From assembly GCF_011764565.1 (NCBI RefSeq), contig NZ_AP022871.1, positions 1,488,001 to 1,552,000 of the forward strand: a DNA stretch of 64,000 nucleotides. Reading direction: 5' to 3'. Below are positions 8,132 to 16,947 of the stretch, piece after piece. The translations under genes and the position numbers were made by a program. Numbering within the stretch: position 1 is the stretch's first letter; each line of letters opens with the position of its first letter. Origin of the DNA: Phytohabitans suffuscus. Lineage in GTDB: Bacteria > Actinomycetota > Actinomycetes > Mycobacteriales > Micromonosporaceae. A model generated the notes under the pieces. That model was given only the letters and a program-made list of their open reading frames with translations, did no database searches and was not told the DNA's origin.

Positions 8132-9565
8132 TAGGGTGTCAGCCGGTGGCGGTCCCTCGGAAACGCCGTGACCTCGCGCACATTGCCGGCGCCGGTGAGC
8201 CGGGCCACAAAGCGTTCCAGCCCGATCGCAAACCCGCCGTGCGGCGGCATCCCGTGCCGGAACGCCTCCACATAGGACTCGTACGGCGCGAGTGGCTCGC
8301 CCGTGCGGCCAGCGCCGCCAGGTAGTCCTCGTACCGGTGCAGCCGCTGGCCGCCGGTGACCAGCTCGACGCCGCGAAAGAGCAGGTCGAAACCGTTCGTG
8401 TAGCCGGGGCGGTCGGGGTCGGGATGGGTGTAGAAGGGGCGTTTGGCCATCGGATAGCCGGTGACGAACACGAAGTCCGACCCGTGCTCGCGCAGCGCCC
8501 ACTCCCCGACCGCCCGCTCGTGGGCCGGCGCGAGGTCGGGCTCGTCAGACGGCGCGCCGGCGATCCTCAGCGCCTCGGTGAAGTGCAGCGCGGGAAACTC
8601 GCCAGGCATCGCCACAAGCAAACCAGCCGCCACAGGCAAACCAGCCGCCACAGGCAAACCAGCCGCCACAGGCAAGCCGGCCGCCGCGCGCAAGCCGGCC
8701 GCCGCAGGCAAGCCCGCCGCCGCAGGCAAGCCCGCCGCCACCACCATGCCGTGGATCACCTCGGTCAGCACCGCCATGACGTCGCGGTGGTCCTCGACGA
8801 AGCCGAGCTCGGCGTCGAGCGACGTGTACTGGGCCAGGTGGCGCCCGGTCTCGTGCGGCTCGGCGCGGAAGACCGGCCCCACCTCGTACACGCGCTCGAA
8901 GACGCCCACCATCATCTGCTTGTAGAACTGCGGCGACTGGGCCAGGAACGCCGGCCGTCCAAAGTAGTCGATGGCGAAGACGTTCGCCCCGCTCTCGGTG
9001 GAGCTGGCCACGATCTTCGGAGTGTGCACCTCCACGAAGCCCAGGCGGTCCAGTGTGGACCGGAAGCCGGCCGTGGCCGCCGCCGAGAGGCGCAGCGCGG
9101 ACGCGCGTGTGGCGTGGCGCAGCGAGAGGGACGCGTGGTCGAGCTGGGTCGGCAGGGTCGCGCCCAGCTCCGGCCGGAAGAGGTCGAACGGTGGTGGCTG
9201 GGCGGGCGCGCCGAGCACCCGTACCACCGGGTCGACCACCTCGACCCCGGCGGGCGCGGCGACGTTCGCGACGGCCTTGCCGGTGACCTCGACGGCGGTC
9301 TCCTCCCCCGCGGCCTCGAGCTGGGCGCGGACGCCGGGGTCGGTGACCACGACCTGGCTGAGCCCGGCGCGGTCCCGCACGATCAGGAACGCCACCGACT
9401 TCAGCAGCCGGCGGCGGTGCACCCACCCGGCGAGCCGCACGGCCTCGCCGACATGGGTGGGGAGCTGGGTGGAAAGGATGCGCTGCGCCCTCCCTCCAGG
9501 TCCGTCGTGGCCGCAGGTGAAGGTGGGGCGCTGGCGCCGCGCCGTTCAGGTTGAAAAAAGTTCAT
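8131..9565 (-). CDS. aspS: Archaeal-type aspartate--tRNA(Asp/Asn) ligase, frameshifted as sequenced
   Basis: Charges tRNA with aspartate. The N-terminal OB fold ([20 protein letters not shown]) and class II core (motif 2 [18 protein letters not shown]; motif 3 [10 protein letters not shown]) match the short archaeal/non-discriminating type of about 430 residues. The gene is not one frame. The frame open from 9440 to 8139 loses motif 3, which continues in another frame to 8131; one extra G at 8300-8302 (read as GGG on the coding strand) restores [16 protein letters not shown]. At the 5' end, the conserved [15 protein letters not shown] segment lies upstream of GTG 9440 with no start codon in that frame, while an ATG with a strong AGGAGG site lies at 9565 in another frame; again one added base joins them. 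An 18-bp repeat (8611-8736) inserts six-residue units in the catalytic domain. Whether it is discriminating cannot be judged. Confidence 0.85.
8611..8736 (-). repeat. Seven tandem 18-bp units inside aspS
   Basis: Seven consecutive 18-bp copies of the GCCGCCACAGGCAAACCA type code, on the minus strand, for six-residue units [18 protein letters not shown] and AAGLLV. Because 18 is a multiple of three, copy-number change keeps the frame. The insert lies after [11 protein letters not shown], at a loop between class II motifs 2 and 3, where homologues vary. Confidence 0.9.
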
Positions 9566-9786
9566 TCGGCACCTCCTCGTCGAATCGCGCAACGCGATCC
9601 CCGGACGGGCGCGGGCGAGTGGGGAAACTCGCGGTGCCACCGCGCCTTCACCCCCGGAGGGGCCTCATTCTCGAAGCGGCTCAGGAGTGTCTTCGCGCCC
9701 CGTCGCCGGGCCACCTTCACAGCCGCCGGTGGCTCTCTCGGCCGGCGGATCGGGGCGCTACTTGGTTCCGTCGTCGCCGCTGCGGG
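9566..9786 (-). promoter_or_regulatory. T-box leader with Asp (GAC) specifier, translational type
   Basis: Minus-strand leader of aspS. The T-box sequence GGTGGCACCGCG is at 9641-9630. Stem I has an AGTA bulge followed by GCGCCCCG, which pairs perfectly with CGGGGCGC. After the latter comes GAA-GAC-A, the usual 'GAA-specifier-A' form of the specifier loop, with GAC (9691-9689), an aspartate codon that fits the gene downstream. The base of stem I pairs AGCGGC with GCCGCT. GGCACC of the T-box is complementary to GGTGCC (9573-9568), which overlaps the ribosome-binding site GAGGAGGT of the ATG at 9565. This indicates control by sequestering the ribosome-binding site rather than by transcription termination. 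Uncharged tRNA-Asp would open it. Confidence 0.85.
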
Positions 9787-9889
9787 CCACGCTAGCAGGA
9801 CAAACCGGTGGTAGGCATCACATTAAGGGGAGGGTGAGGCTCGTCGCCTAGTGTTCATGCGCGACCACGGCGAGCGTAGGCTCAGATCT

Positions 9890-10816
9890 GTGACCATCGC
9901 TCCAGAGGGACGGCGCCTGCTGCGCATCGAGGCGCGCAACGCCGAGACGCCGATCGAGCGCAAGCCTGCGTGGATCAAGGTCAAGGCCAAGATGGGCCCG
10001 GAGTACACCGAGCTGCGTGGCCTGGTCCAGCGTGAAGGCTTGCACACCGTCTGCCAGGAGGCCGGCTGCCCCAACATCTACGAGTGTTGGGAAGATCGCG
10101 AGGCCACCTTCCTCATCGGCGGCGACCAGTGCACCCGGCGGTGCGACTTCTGCCAGATCGACACGGGTAAGCCGGCCGAGTTCGACGCCGACGAGCCCCG
10201 ACGCGTCGGTGAGTCGGTCGCCACGATGGGCCTGCGCTACGCCACGGTCACCGGCGTGGCCCGCGACGACCTTCCGGACGGCGGCGCCTGGCTGTACGCG
10301 GAGACGGTCCGCCAGATCCACAAGCTCCAGCCCGGCTGCGGTGTCGAGCTGCTCATCCCCGACTTCAACGGCGACCCGGCGCAGCTCGGCGAGGTCTTCG
10401 ACGCGCGGCCCGAGGTGCTCGCCCACAACGTCGAGACGGTCCCGCGCATCTTCAAGCGCATCCGCCCCGCGTTCCGCTACGAGCGCTCGCTCGACGTGCT
10501 CACCCAGGCCCGCGCCGCCGGCCTGGTGACGAAGTCCAACCTGATCCTCGGCCTCGGCGAGGAGCGCGACGAGGTCTCCCAGGCCCTGCGCGACCTGCAC
10601 GCGGCCGGGTGCGAGCTGGTGACCATCACGCAGTACCTTCGCCCCACGCCGCGCCACCACCCGGTGGAGCGCTGGCTCAAGCCGGAGGAGTTCGTGGAGC
10701 TCAAGGAGGAGGCCGAGCGGATCGGCTTCGCCGGCGTGATGAGTGGCCCGCTGGTCCGCTCGTCGTACCGCGCCGGTCGCCTTTACCAGCAGGCCCTGGA
10801 CGCCCGCAGCGCCTGA
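9890..10816 (+). CDS. lipA: Lipoyl synthase LipA
   Basis: 308 residues. A radical S-adenosylmethionine enzyme that inserts two sulfurs into protein-bound octanoate to form lipoate. It has both iron-sulfur ligand sets: the family-specific auxiliary cluster in [12 protein letters not shown] (about residues 54-65) and the radical [11 protein letters not shown] (about 80-87). GTG 9890 is chosen because [17 protein letters not shown] aligns with the usual start of actinobacterial LipA; an upstream ATG at 9857 would add eleven arginine-rich residues. The terminal [10 protein letters not shown] motif, including the conserved serine, is present. Confidence 0.97.
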   Translation: MTIAPEGRRLLRIEARNAETPIERKPAWIKVKAKMGPEYTELRGLVQREGLHTVCQEAGCPNIYECWEDREATFLIGGDQCTRRCDFCQIDTGKPAEFDADEPRRVGESVATMGLRYATVTGVARDDLPDGGAWLYAETVRQIHKLQPGCGVELLIPDFNGDPAQLGEVFDARPEVLAHNVETVPRIFKRIRPAFRYERSLDVLTQARAAGLVTKSNLILGLGEERDEVSQALRDLHAAGCELVTITQYLRPTPRHHPVERWLKPEEFVELKEEAERIGFAGVMSGPLVRSSYRAGRLYQQALDARSA

Positions 10817-10826
10817 CGCGCGAGAT

Positions 10827-10846
10827 CACGCGATGGCGTGATTTAC
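10827..10846 (+). terminator. Weak hairpin after lipA
   Basis: ATCACGC-GATG-GCGTGAT forms a 7-bp stem with a 4-nt loop followed by TT, eleven bases after the lipA stop codon. It is a plausible but weak intrinsic terminator. Confidence 0.4.
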
Positions 10847-10894
10847 GGACGGCACGTGTTGAGGAATCCGATCGAGACAGTTAGATTCCCCGCC

Positions 10895-11959
10895 ATGAGC
10901 CTCCCGACCGAGCCGATCGGAAGCATCCCCCGCCCCTCCGCCCTCCTCGCCGGCATCGCCGACCACGCCGCCGGTCGCATCGACAAGGACGTGCTCGACG
11001 GGCTGTACGACGACGCCCTGCGCGAGACGATCGCCACCTTGGAGTCCGTCGGGTCGCCGGTGGTGACGGACGGCGAGCAGACCAAGCCGTCCTTTGTGAC
11101 CTATCCCCTCGCCGGGCTCGACAACCTCGCGCCGGACGGTGCCGTCATCCCGTTCGCCGACGGCCACACCCGGCAGCTGCCCCGGCTGGCGGCGGGCCCG
11201 TTCCGCTACGCGGCCCGCTCCGGCGACTACCTGCGGGCCGCACGCCGGCACGCGACCGCGCCGGTCAAGCAGGCGGTCATCGCGCCCTCGGCGCTGAGCC
11301 TGCTCTACCCGCAGGACGGCATCCCCGGATACAGCCGGGAGGAGTTCCTCGACGACCTCGTCGACGAGGCGGAGGCCGACATCCGCGGCGCGCTCGACGG
11401 CGGCGCGCACAGCGTCCAGCTCGACTTCACCGAGGGACGGCTGTCGCTCAAGCTCGACCCGTCCGGCGGCGTGCTCCGGTCGTTCGTCGAGCTCAACAAC
11501 CGGGTGCTCGACCGCTTCGGCGACGGCGAGCGGTCCCGCATCGGCGTACACACCTGTCCCGGCGGCGACCAGGACTCCACGCACAGCCTCGACGTCGACT
11601 ACACGGCTCTGCTGCCCGAGCTGTTCGCCATGAACGCCGGCAACTTCTACGTGCAGCTCGCCAGCGAGCCCGACCCCGACCGGGCACTCGCCACCATCGC
11701 CGCCAACCTCCGCCCCGGCCAGCGGGTGTTCGTCGGCGTCACCGACCCGATCGACCCGGTGGTCGAGACACCCGACCAGGTGCGCGACCGCGTGCTCCGG
11801 GCGGCCGGGCACATCCCGCCGGACCGGCTCGGCACCTGCGACGACTGCGGCTTCGCGCCGTTCGGCGACGACACGTCGACCTCGCGGGAGACGGCGTTCG
11901 CCAAGGTGCGGGCGCGCGTCGAGGGGACCGCGCTGGCCGCCGAGGCGCTCGGCGTCTAG
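10895..11959 (+). CDS. MetE-like cobalamin-independent methyltransferase domain protein
   Basis: 354 residues from ATG 10895. The sequence follows the C-terminal catalytic barrel of methionine synthase MetE: start TEPIGSIPRP, 'VVTDGEQTKPSF', 'GAHSVQLDFTEGRLSLKLD', 'RIGVHTCPGGDQDSTHS' and a C-terminal 'GTCDDCGFAPFGDD'. The His, Glu and Cys positions of the family zinc site are plausible in HTCPGG and CDDCGF. It lacks the N-terminal MetE half, so it belongs to the stand-alone UROD/MetE-like group. The methyl donor and acceptor are unknown. It is not evidently in an operon: the next gene downstream is nearly 0.9 kb away on the other strand. Confidence 0.85.
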   Translation: MSLPTEPIGSIPRPSALLAGIADHAAGRIDKDVLDGLYDDALRETIATLESVGSPVVTDGEQTKPSFVTYPLAGLDNLAPDGAVIPFADGHTRQLPRLAAGPFRYAARSGDYLRAARRHATAPVKQAVIAPSALSLLYPQDGIPGYSREEFLDDLVDEAEADIRGALDGGAHSVQLDFTEGRLSLKLDPSGGVLRSFVELNNRVLDRFGDGERSRIGVHTCPGGDQDSTHSLDVDYTALLPELFAMNAGNFYVQLASEPDPDRALATIAANLRPGQRVFVGVTDPIDPVVETPDQVRDRVLRAAGHIPPDRLGTCDDCGFAPFGDDTSTSRETAFAKVRARVEGTALAAEALGV

Positions 11960-12843
11960 AGATCTCCCGCAGTCGGGGTCACGGCCGCGGTGGGGCCCGC
12001 CGGCTGTGCGGTGGGGTTCATTCAGACAGCTGTTCCCCGGTCCGTCTCAGCTGGAGACCGCATGCTCCCGCGGGCACCGCTGCGGCCGGCGGCTCGCGGG
12101 GCGAGCCGACTTCCCCGGCCTCCGCTGCCGGGCCCGCGGACCGCGAAGAGTGCGGCCGCGGGGACGCACCCCGCGCACCGGCCATTTCTTCAGATTCCTT
12201 GGGTCCTCGGGGTGGAGATCGTTCGCCCGGAATCCGCGTCCATGTACGGCGTATCACGCGGATTTCGGGCGAACGGTCACCGCGCCGACTTCGAGTTCCC
12301 CAGCAGCCAGGAGATGCGGGCCGGCTGCGCCGGCCCGGGATCGGGATCGGGGTCGGGGTCGCCGAAACGCGGAAGGCGAGGCTGCGGGTCTGCTTTCTGT
12401 GGGTTTGTCTGCTCGTCGCGCCGGTCCGGGGCAAGGCTCGCTGCTTCGAGCAGGGCGCTCCGGCAGATCGTGGTATGAATTTGCCCCCAGGGGGGCCAAT
12501 CCGTACCACGATCTGCTTCCTGTGCTACCAGGCTGCGCGAGCAACGGTCCGGACCGGCGCGGACGTCGCGGTGGCTCGGATCTCCTGGGGTTTGATCCTC
12601 TTTGGACGGTCAGGGCCGGCGCACCCTGGTCGCGGAAGCTACCTGGAGCGCAGCTCGCGCACCCCGCGCCGGCCGATGTAGACGGTCGCGGCGGCCGACC
12701 CCGGCGGCGCACAGGGCCAGCCACAGCGCGCCGGCGCCCAGGACGCGAGGCTGCCCAGCGCGGCGGCGGCGAGGACGACGGTGCCGGCGACGGCCGGCGC
12801 CGTGATGGCGCCCGCACGCTTGGCGTATCCGGCGTCGTACGCC
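11960..12843. other. 884-bp non-coding gap with long hairpins and possible gene remnant
   Basis: No well-supported gene. A 19-nt inverted repeat lies at 12221-12239 with 12256-12274 (GTTCGCCCGGAATCCGCGT arms, one G/A difference that still allows a G-U pair). A 13-bp perfect repeat lies at 12463-12475 with 12504-12516 (GCAGATCGTGGTA arms), followed by a copy of the dispersed element (12541-12577). Between about 12650 and 12843 the minus strand translates to a hydrophobic, alanine-rich stretch (AGAITAPAVAGTVVLAAAAL) ending IGRRGVRELRSR-stop with no start codon, which may be what is left of a membrane-protein gene. Confidence 0.45.
12541..12577 (+). repeat. Dispersed GGTCCGGACC element, copy C (right half)
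   Basis: These 37 bases match the right half of the copy at 55692 with about three differences (GCAACGGTCCGGACC, then GCGCGGACGTCGCGGTGGCTC). A weaker match to the left half lies earlier, near 12371-12393. A 13-bp hairpin precedes it. Confidence 0.6.
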
Positions 12844-15765
12844 CTAGGAGCGCTCTTCGAGCAGCCCCAGCCGGTGGGCGACCGCGGCCGCCTCGACGCG
12901 GTTGGCCACCGCGAGCTTGGCGATGATGCGGGAGACGTGGACGCTGGCCGTCTTGGGCGAGATGTAGAGCTGCTCGGCGATCCGCCGGTTGCTCAACCCC
13001 TCGGCCACCAGGCGCAGCACCTCCTGCTCGCGCACGGTCAGCAGCTCCGGCTCGTCGGGCGCCGACCGGCTCGACACGCGCAGGCCGACGCGGCGGGCGA
13101 GCGTGTCCAGCTCTTCGCGGAGCGGGGCGGCGTGCAGGTCGTCGGCGATGCAGCAGGCCTCCTCGACCGCCTCGCCGACCAGGCCGCGGTCGCCGGCGGC
13201 CGCGGCGGCCTCCGCGAGGCCGAGCAGGGTGCGGGCCAGCGGGTACGGCTGGCCGTCGGTGCGCCACGCCGCCACCGCCTCCTGCCACGCGGGCAGCGCG
13301 CCGGGGCTGTGCCGGCCCCGCTCGCCGTCGCCGGTGGGCGCGCCGGCGAGGATCGCGCGGGTCTGCGCGGCGCTGGCCCGCTGCGCCGGGTGCTCGGTGG
13401 TCAGGCCGGCGATCGCCGCGTGGACCTGCTCGGCGAGCGCCCGGTCACCGCGCTGGACGGCGGCGCGGGCGGCGACGGCCATCAGCTGCCACGTGTAGCG
13501 CGGGAACTCCTCGATGCGCGGGATCGCGATCGCGGTCTTCGCCGCCTCGACCGCACCGGCCAGGTCGCCGCGCTGGAGGGCGGCCTCGACGCGCAGCTCG
13601 TGCAGCGGGATCGCCAGCTGGTGCTCCAGGTAGGGGCGGCCGAGGAAGCTCAGCGCCCGGGCGACCAGCTCGTCAGCGCCGGGGTGGGCGCGGGCCAGGC
13701 GGAGCTGGGCGCGGATCTGCAGCCAGTGCAGGCCGAGCGTGCCGGGCGGGTCGACGCGGGCGGTCTCGGCGCAGAGCGCGTCGGCCTCGTCCCACCGGCC
13801 GAGCGCGAAGAGCGCCTCGGCGTGGTTGGAGAGCAGGAACGCCCCGGTCGAGCGGCTGATCCCGACCCGCTTGGCCTCGACCGTGCCGTCGGCGGCGCTG
13901 CGGGCGGACTCCGTGTACCGCCCGACCTCGAAGAGCGCGTCGGAGAGGTTGACCAGGGCGTGGACCAGCTGCGGCACGTCGCCGGTGCGGCGGGCCAGCT
14001 CCTCGGCCTTGCGCAGCTGGGCCAGGCCGGCCTCGGCGGAGACCTCCCTGGTGCACACCCGCCCGTAGGTCAGGATGGCCGCGACCCGCGCCGCCGGGTC
14101 ACCGAGCGCCTCGGCGTCGGCCATCGCCTGGTGGGCGATGCGGGTGCCCTCCTCCCGGCCGACCTTGCCGAGGTGGGTGGCGATGTTGGCGAGGATCTTC
14201 ACCCGCTCGGGCTCGTTGGGGACGTCGCGGACCAGCTCGTACGCGCTGCGCAGCTCGGCCGCGCCGTCGCTCTTGCCGAGCACGCGCATCAGCCGGCCGC
14301 GGCGCTCCAGCATCTGGGCGGCGCGCAGCGGCTCGACGTCACCGTCGATCTCGGTGAGCGCGGCGCGGGTGAGGCTCATCGCGCGGGCGTAGTCGCCGGC
14401 CGTGGAGGCGGCGAGCAGCGTCTCCTCCAGCAGCGCGAGGTGATCCATGCCGAGCCGCTCGGCGGCGTCGGGCACCTGCTCCCACAGCTCCAGCACCCGC
14501 TCGAGCAGCCGGCTCTTCTCCGCGTACGCGTATCGCTTGCCGGCGGCCGTCGCCGCGGCCCAGGCGGAGACCAGCGCGCGGGGGTGGTCGTGTGCCGAGT
14601 ACCAGTGGTGGGCGATCTCGGCCGGCGCGCGGTCGGCGCCGACGAGCTGGGGCCGGGCCTCGATCGCCGCCGCGTACCGGGCATGCAGGCGGGCCCGCTC
14701 GCCCGGCAGCGAGTCTTCGTGGACGGCCTCGCGGACCAGCGCGTGGCGAAACTCGTATCCCCCGTCGACGCCAGCGACCAGCAGCTGGGCGACGACCGCG
14801 GTGCGGAGCGCGTCGTCGAGCGCGTGGTCGTGCACCTCGGCGACCTCGGCGAGCAGGTCGTGCCCGATCCGGGTGCCGCCGGCGGCGGCCAGCCGGAGCA
14901 CCCGCTGCGCCGCGTCGGGCAGCCGGTCGACGCGGGCCAGCAGGAGGTCGCGCAGCGTGTCGGGCAGGTCGCGGCAGCCGTCGGGGTCGCTGGAGGCGGC
15001 CAGCTCCTCGACGAAGAACGGGTTGCCCTGGGAACGGTCGTAGACGTTGTCGACGAGGACCGGGCGGGGCTCGGCGCCGAGCAGGTCGGCCAGGATCTCC
15101 ATCGTGCCGTCGCGGTCGAGCCGGTCGAGGTCGAGGCGCTCGACGCCGCGGGCCCGGTCGAGCTCGGCGAGGAACTGCCGCAGTGGGTGGCCGCGGTGCA
15201 GCTCGTCGGAGCGGAACGTGCAGATCAGCAGCGCCTGCGCGGTGCGCGCCGAGCGGATCAGGAACGCGATGAGGTCGCGGGTGGAACGGTCGGCCCAGTG
15301 CAGGTCTTCGACGACCAGGACCAGCGGGCGCTCCCGGGCGAGCCGGCCGAAGAGGCCGGCGACAAGCTCGAAGAGGTAGCCCCGGTTGGCGTCGACCAGC
15401 CCCTCGGGGCCGGCCGGGCCAAGCTCGGGCAGCAGCCGGGCGAACTCGTGCTCGTGGCCGTCGAACGCGGCCGTCCCGTCGCGCCGGAGCAGGTCGCGCA
15501 GGGCGGCCACGAACGGCGCGAACGGCAGGCCCTCCTCGCCCAGCTCCACGCACTGGCCGGTGAGCACCCGCACGCCGTCGGCGAGCGCGTGCCGCCGGAA
15601 CTCTTCGACGAGCCGGGTCTTGCCGATCCCCGCCTCGCCGCCGAGCAGCACCGTCGTCGACTCGTCGCCGCGAACGCGCTTGAGCGCGTCGCGCAGCGCC
15701 GCGAGATCGGCGTCGCGGCCCACGAGGACGGAACTTGTGGCTCGGGCGGTCACGGGGTCGAGCAT
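12844..15765 (-). CDS. LuxR-family regulator with AAA ATPase (LAL/MalT-like)
   Basis: About 973 residues from ATG 15765, behind GAGAGG. The N-terminal ATPase domain has Walker A GGEAGIGKTRL and Walker B LVLVVEDLHWAD. A long helical TPR-like middle section follows. The C-terminal LuxR-type helix-turn-helix is clear: LTVREQEVLRLVAEGLSNRRIAEQ, then SPKTASVHVSRIIAKL. These 'large ATP-binding LuxR' proteins usually activate secondary-metabolism or sugar-use genes after binding a ligand. No obvious target operon is adjacent. The opposite strand is open over nearly the whole gene, which is a codon-bias shadow and not a second gene. A second upstream start (TTG 15783) is less likely. Confidence 0.93.
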   Translation of the reverse strand: MLDPVTARATSSVLVGRDADLAALRDALKRVRGDESTTVLLGGEAGIGKTRLVEEFRRHALADGVRVLTGQCVELGEEGLPFAPFVAALRDLLRRDGTAAFDGHEHEFARLLPELGPAGPEGLVDANRGYLFELVAGLFGRLARERPLVLVVEDLHWADRSTRDLIAFLIRSARTAQALLICTFRSDELHRGHPLRQFLAELDRARGVERLDLDRLDRDGTMEILADLLGAEPRPVLVDNVYDRSQGNPFFVEELAASSDPDGCRDLPDTLRDLLLARVDRLPDAAQRVLRLAAAGGTRIGHDLLAEVAEVHDHALDDALRTAVVAQLLVAGVDGGYEFRHALVREAVHEDSLPGERARLHARYAAAIEARPQLVGADRAPAEIAHHWYSAHDHPRALVSAWAAATAAGKRYAYAEKSRLLERVLELWEQVPDAAERLGMDHLALLEETLLAASTAGDYARAMSLTRAALTEIDGDVEPLRAAQMLERRGRLMRVLGKSDGAAELRSAYELVRDVPNEPERVKILANIATHLGKVGREEGTRIAHQAMADAEALGDPAARVAAILTYGRVCTREVSAEAGLAQLRKAEELARRTGDVPQLVHALVNLSDALFEVGRYTESARSAADGTVEAKRVGISRSTGAFLLSNHAEALFALGRWDEADALCAETARVDPPGTLGLHWLQIRAQLRLARAHPGADELVARALSFLGRPYLEHQLAIPLHELRVEAALQRGDLAGAVEAAKTAIAIPRIEEFPRYTWQLMAVAARAAVQRGDRALAEQVHAAIAGLTTEHPAQRASAAQTRAILAGAPTGDGERGRHSPGALPAWQEAVAAWRTDGQPYPLARTLLGLAEAAAAAGDRGLVGEAVEEACCIADDLHAAPLREELDTLARRVGLRVSSRSAPDEPELLTVREQEVLRLVAEGLSNRRIAEQLYISPKTASVHVSRIIAKLAVANRVEAAAVAHRLGLLEERS

Positions 15766-15919
15766 GCCACGCCTCTCTGACAACTCCTGAGCGATTTATC
15801 CGCCCGGCGACCATACGATCCGCCGGCTCCGGTTATCCGCCCAGCGACCAAACGATCGGCCGGCTCCGGGCGACCCGCCGAATCCGGCCCGCCCCGTGCC
15901 GGGCCGGATTCCAGCGGCG

Positions 15920-16114
15920 TCAGGAGAGTGCCGGCGCCCGGGTCGCGACCCCGTGGTGGCGCCGCCCCGAGCGGGACCACCAGCGTGGCTGCTCGGGGCC
16001 GCTCCCGCCGCGTACGACCGCGCGGGCCAGGCGCGCCCGGTCGGCGTCGGCGAACAGCTCGGCGGAACGGTGGCGGTGCAGGGTCAGTGCGGAGTGCGCG
16101 TCGATATTCATCAT
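15920..16114 (-). CDS. Small hypothetical protein
   Basis: 64 residues starting MMNIDAHSALTLHRHRSAEL. The N-terminal half (ELFADADRARLARAVVR) looks like the short helical proteins of about 60 residues often found in actinomycetes, with an R/H-rich start and a tail rich in W, R, G and H. The ribosome-binding site is weak. It lies alone between the LuxR regulator and the DUF4191 gene. Codon positions show the usual high third-position GC in the first half, less clearly in the tail. Confidence 0.5.
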   Translation of the reverse strand: MMNIDAHSALTLHRHRSAELFADADRARLARAVVRGGSGPEQPRWWSRSGRRHHGVATRAPALS

Positions 16115-16257
16115 GGCGATTACTCTTCGCGCGAAGGCGGCGGTGCCGCATGGGGTGCGGTGCCCATGTTCGGTGCGGGTGGGGTCCTTAGTCGACGCCG
16201 AGTGGGCGGCACGGGGCCGTAAGGTACTTAGCGCGGCGAGCCCTTAGACTTCCTGGC

Positions 16258-16947
16258 ATGGCAAAGCCCGAGGAGAAGGTCACGTTCCGCCAGCGGCTGA
16301 AGCAGATCGGGATGGTTTTCTCGTTCACCGCCAAACGCGACAAGTGGTTCGCGCCGCTCGTCGCCGGAGCGGTGCTCATCCCGCTCGCGCTCACGGCGGT
16401 GGCGGTGATCACCTGGGGCTGGCTGTGGCTGCCGGTGGGCATCCTGCTCACGCTCCTCGCCGTGCTCATCGTGCTCAACCTGCGCTCCAACGCCGCGATG
16501 ATGAACGCGGCGGAGGGCCAGCCGGGCGCGGCGGCTCAGCTCGTGGAGAACATGCGCGGCGACTGGCGGGTGACCACCGCGCTGAGCTCGACCACGCAGA
16601 TGGACATGGTGCACCTCGTGCTCGGCCGCCCCGGCGTGATCCTGCTGGCCGAGGGCAACCCGCAGCGCGTGCGCGGCCTCCTCGGCCAGGAGAAGCGGCG
16701 GCTCGCGAAGGTGATCGGCAACGCACCGATGTACGACTACATCGTCGGTACGGCCGAAGACGAGCTGTCGATCCGCAAGCTGCGGACCACGCTCATGCGC
16801 CTCCCGCGCAACCTCACCGGCAAGGACGTCAACGCCCTGGACAAGCGCCTCACCGCGCTCTCCGCCCGCCCCAACCTGCCCAAGGGCGCGATCCCCAAGA
16901 ACATGCGCCCGCCGAAGGGCGCCTTCCGCCAGATGCGCGGCCGCTAG
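16258..16947 (+). CDS. DUF4191 family membrane protein
   Basis: 229 residues. After a basic N-terminus (PEEKVTFRQRLKQIGMVFSFT) come two adjacent transmembrane helices (APLVAGAVLIPLALTAVAVI and WLWLPVGILLTLLAVLIVL), then a soluble cytoplasmic domain with AEDELSIRKLRTTLMRLP and a basic tail GAIPKNMRPPKGAFRQMRGR. This is the DUF4191 arrangement; the gene usually follows lipA in actinomycetes, and here it lies 5.4 kb downstream of it. Function unknown. It converges on the racemase gene with a 4-base overlap of the ends. Confidence 0.9.
   Translation: MAKPEEKVTFRQRLKQIGMVFSFTAKRDKWFAPLVAGAVLIPLALTAVAVITWGWLWLPVGILLTLLAVLIVLNLRSNAAMMNAAEGQPGAAAQLVENMRGDWRVTTALSSTTQMDMVHLVLGRPGVILLAEGNPQRVRGLLGQEKRRLAKVIGNAPMYDYIVGTAEDELSIRKLRTTLMRLPRNLTGKDVNALDKRLTALSARPNLPKGAIPKNMRPPKGAFRQMRGR

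Noticed and set aside
8611-8736. Possible CRISPR array
   Set aside because: The 18-bp units are contiguous with no spacers and lie in frame within a gene.
8139-9440. The single open frame of aspS taken as the complete gene
   Set aside because: Its last 50 residues are arginine/serine-rich nonsense, while class II motif 3 ([10 protein letters not shown]) is found in the neighbouring frame; the N-terminal OB-fold homology also begins upstream of its only start codon.
12006-12926. A 306-codon plus-strand frame in the gap after the MetE-like gene
   Set aside because: It is arginine/glycine-rich, crosses both strong inverted repeats, and has no domain or ribosome-binding site.
12781-15780. A 999-codon open frame on the plus strand
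   Set aside because: It is exactly antisense to the LuxR-family gene, has no recognisable domain and no ribosome-binding site; long antisense frames arise from high third-position GC.
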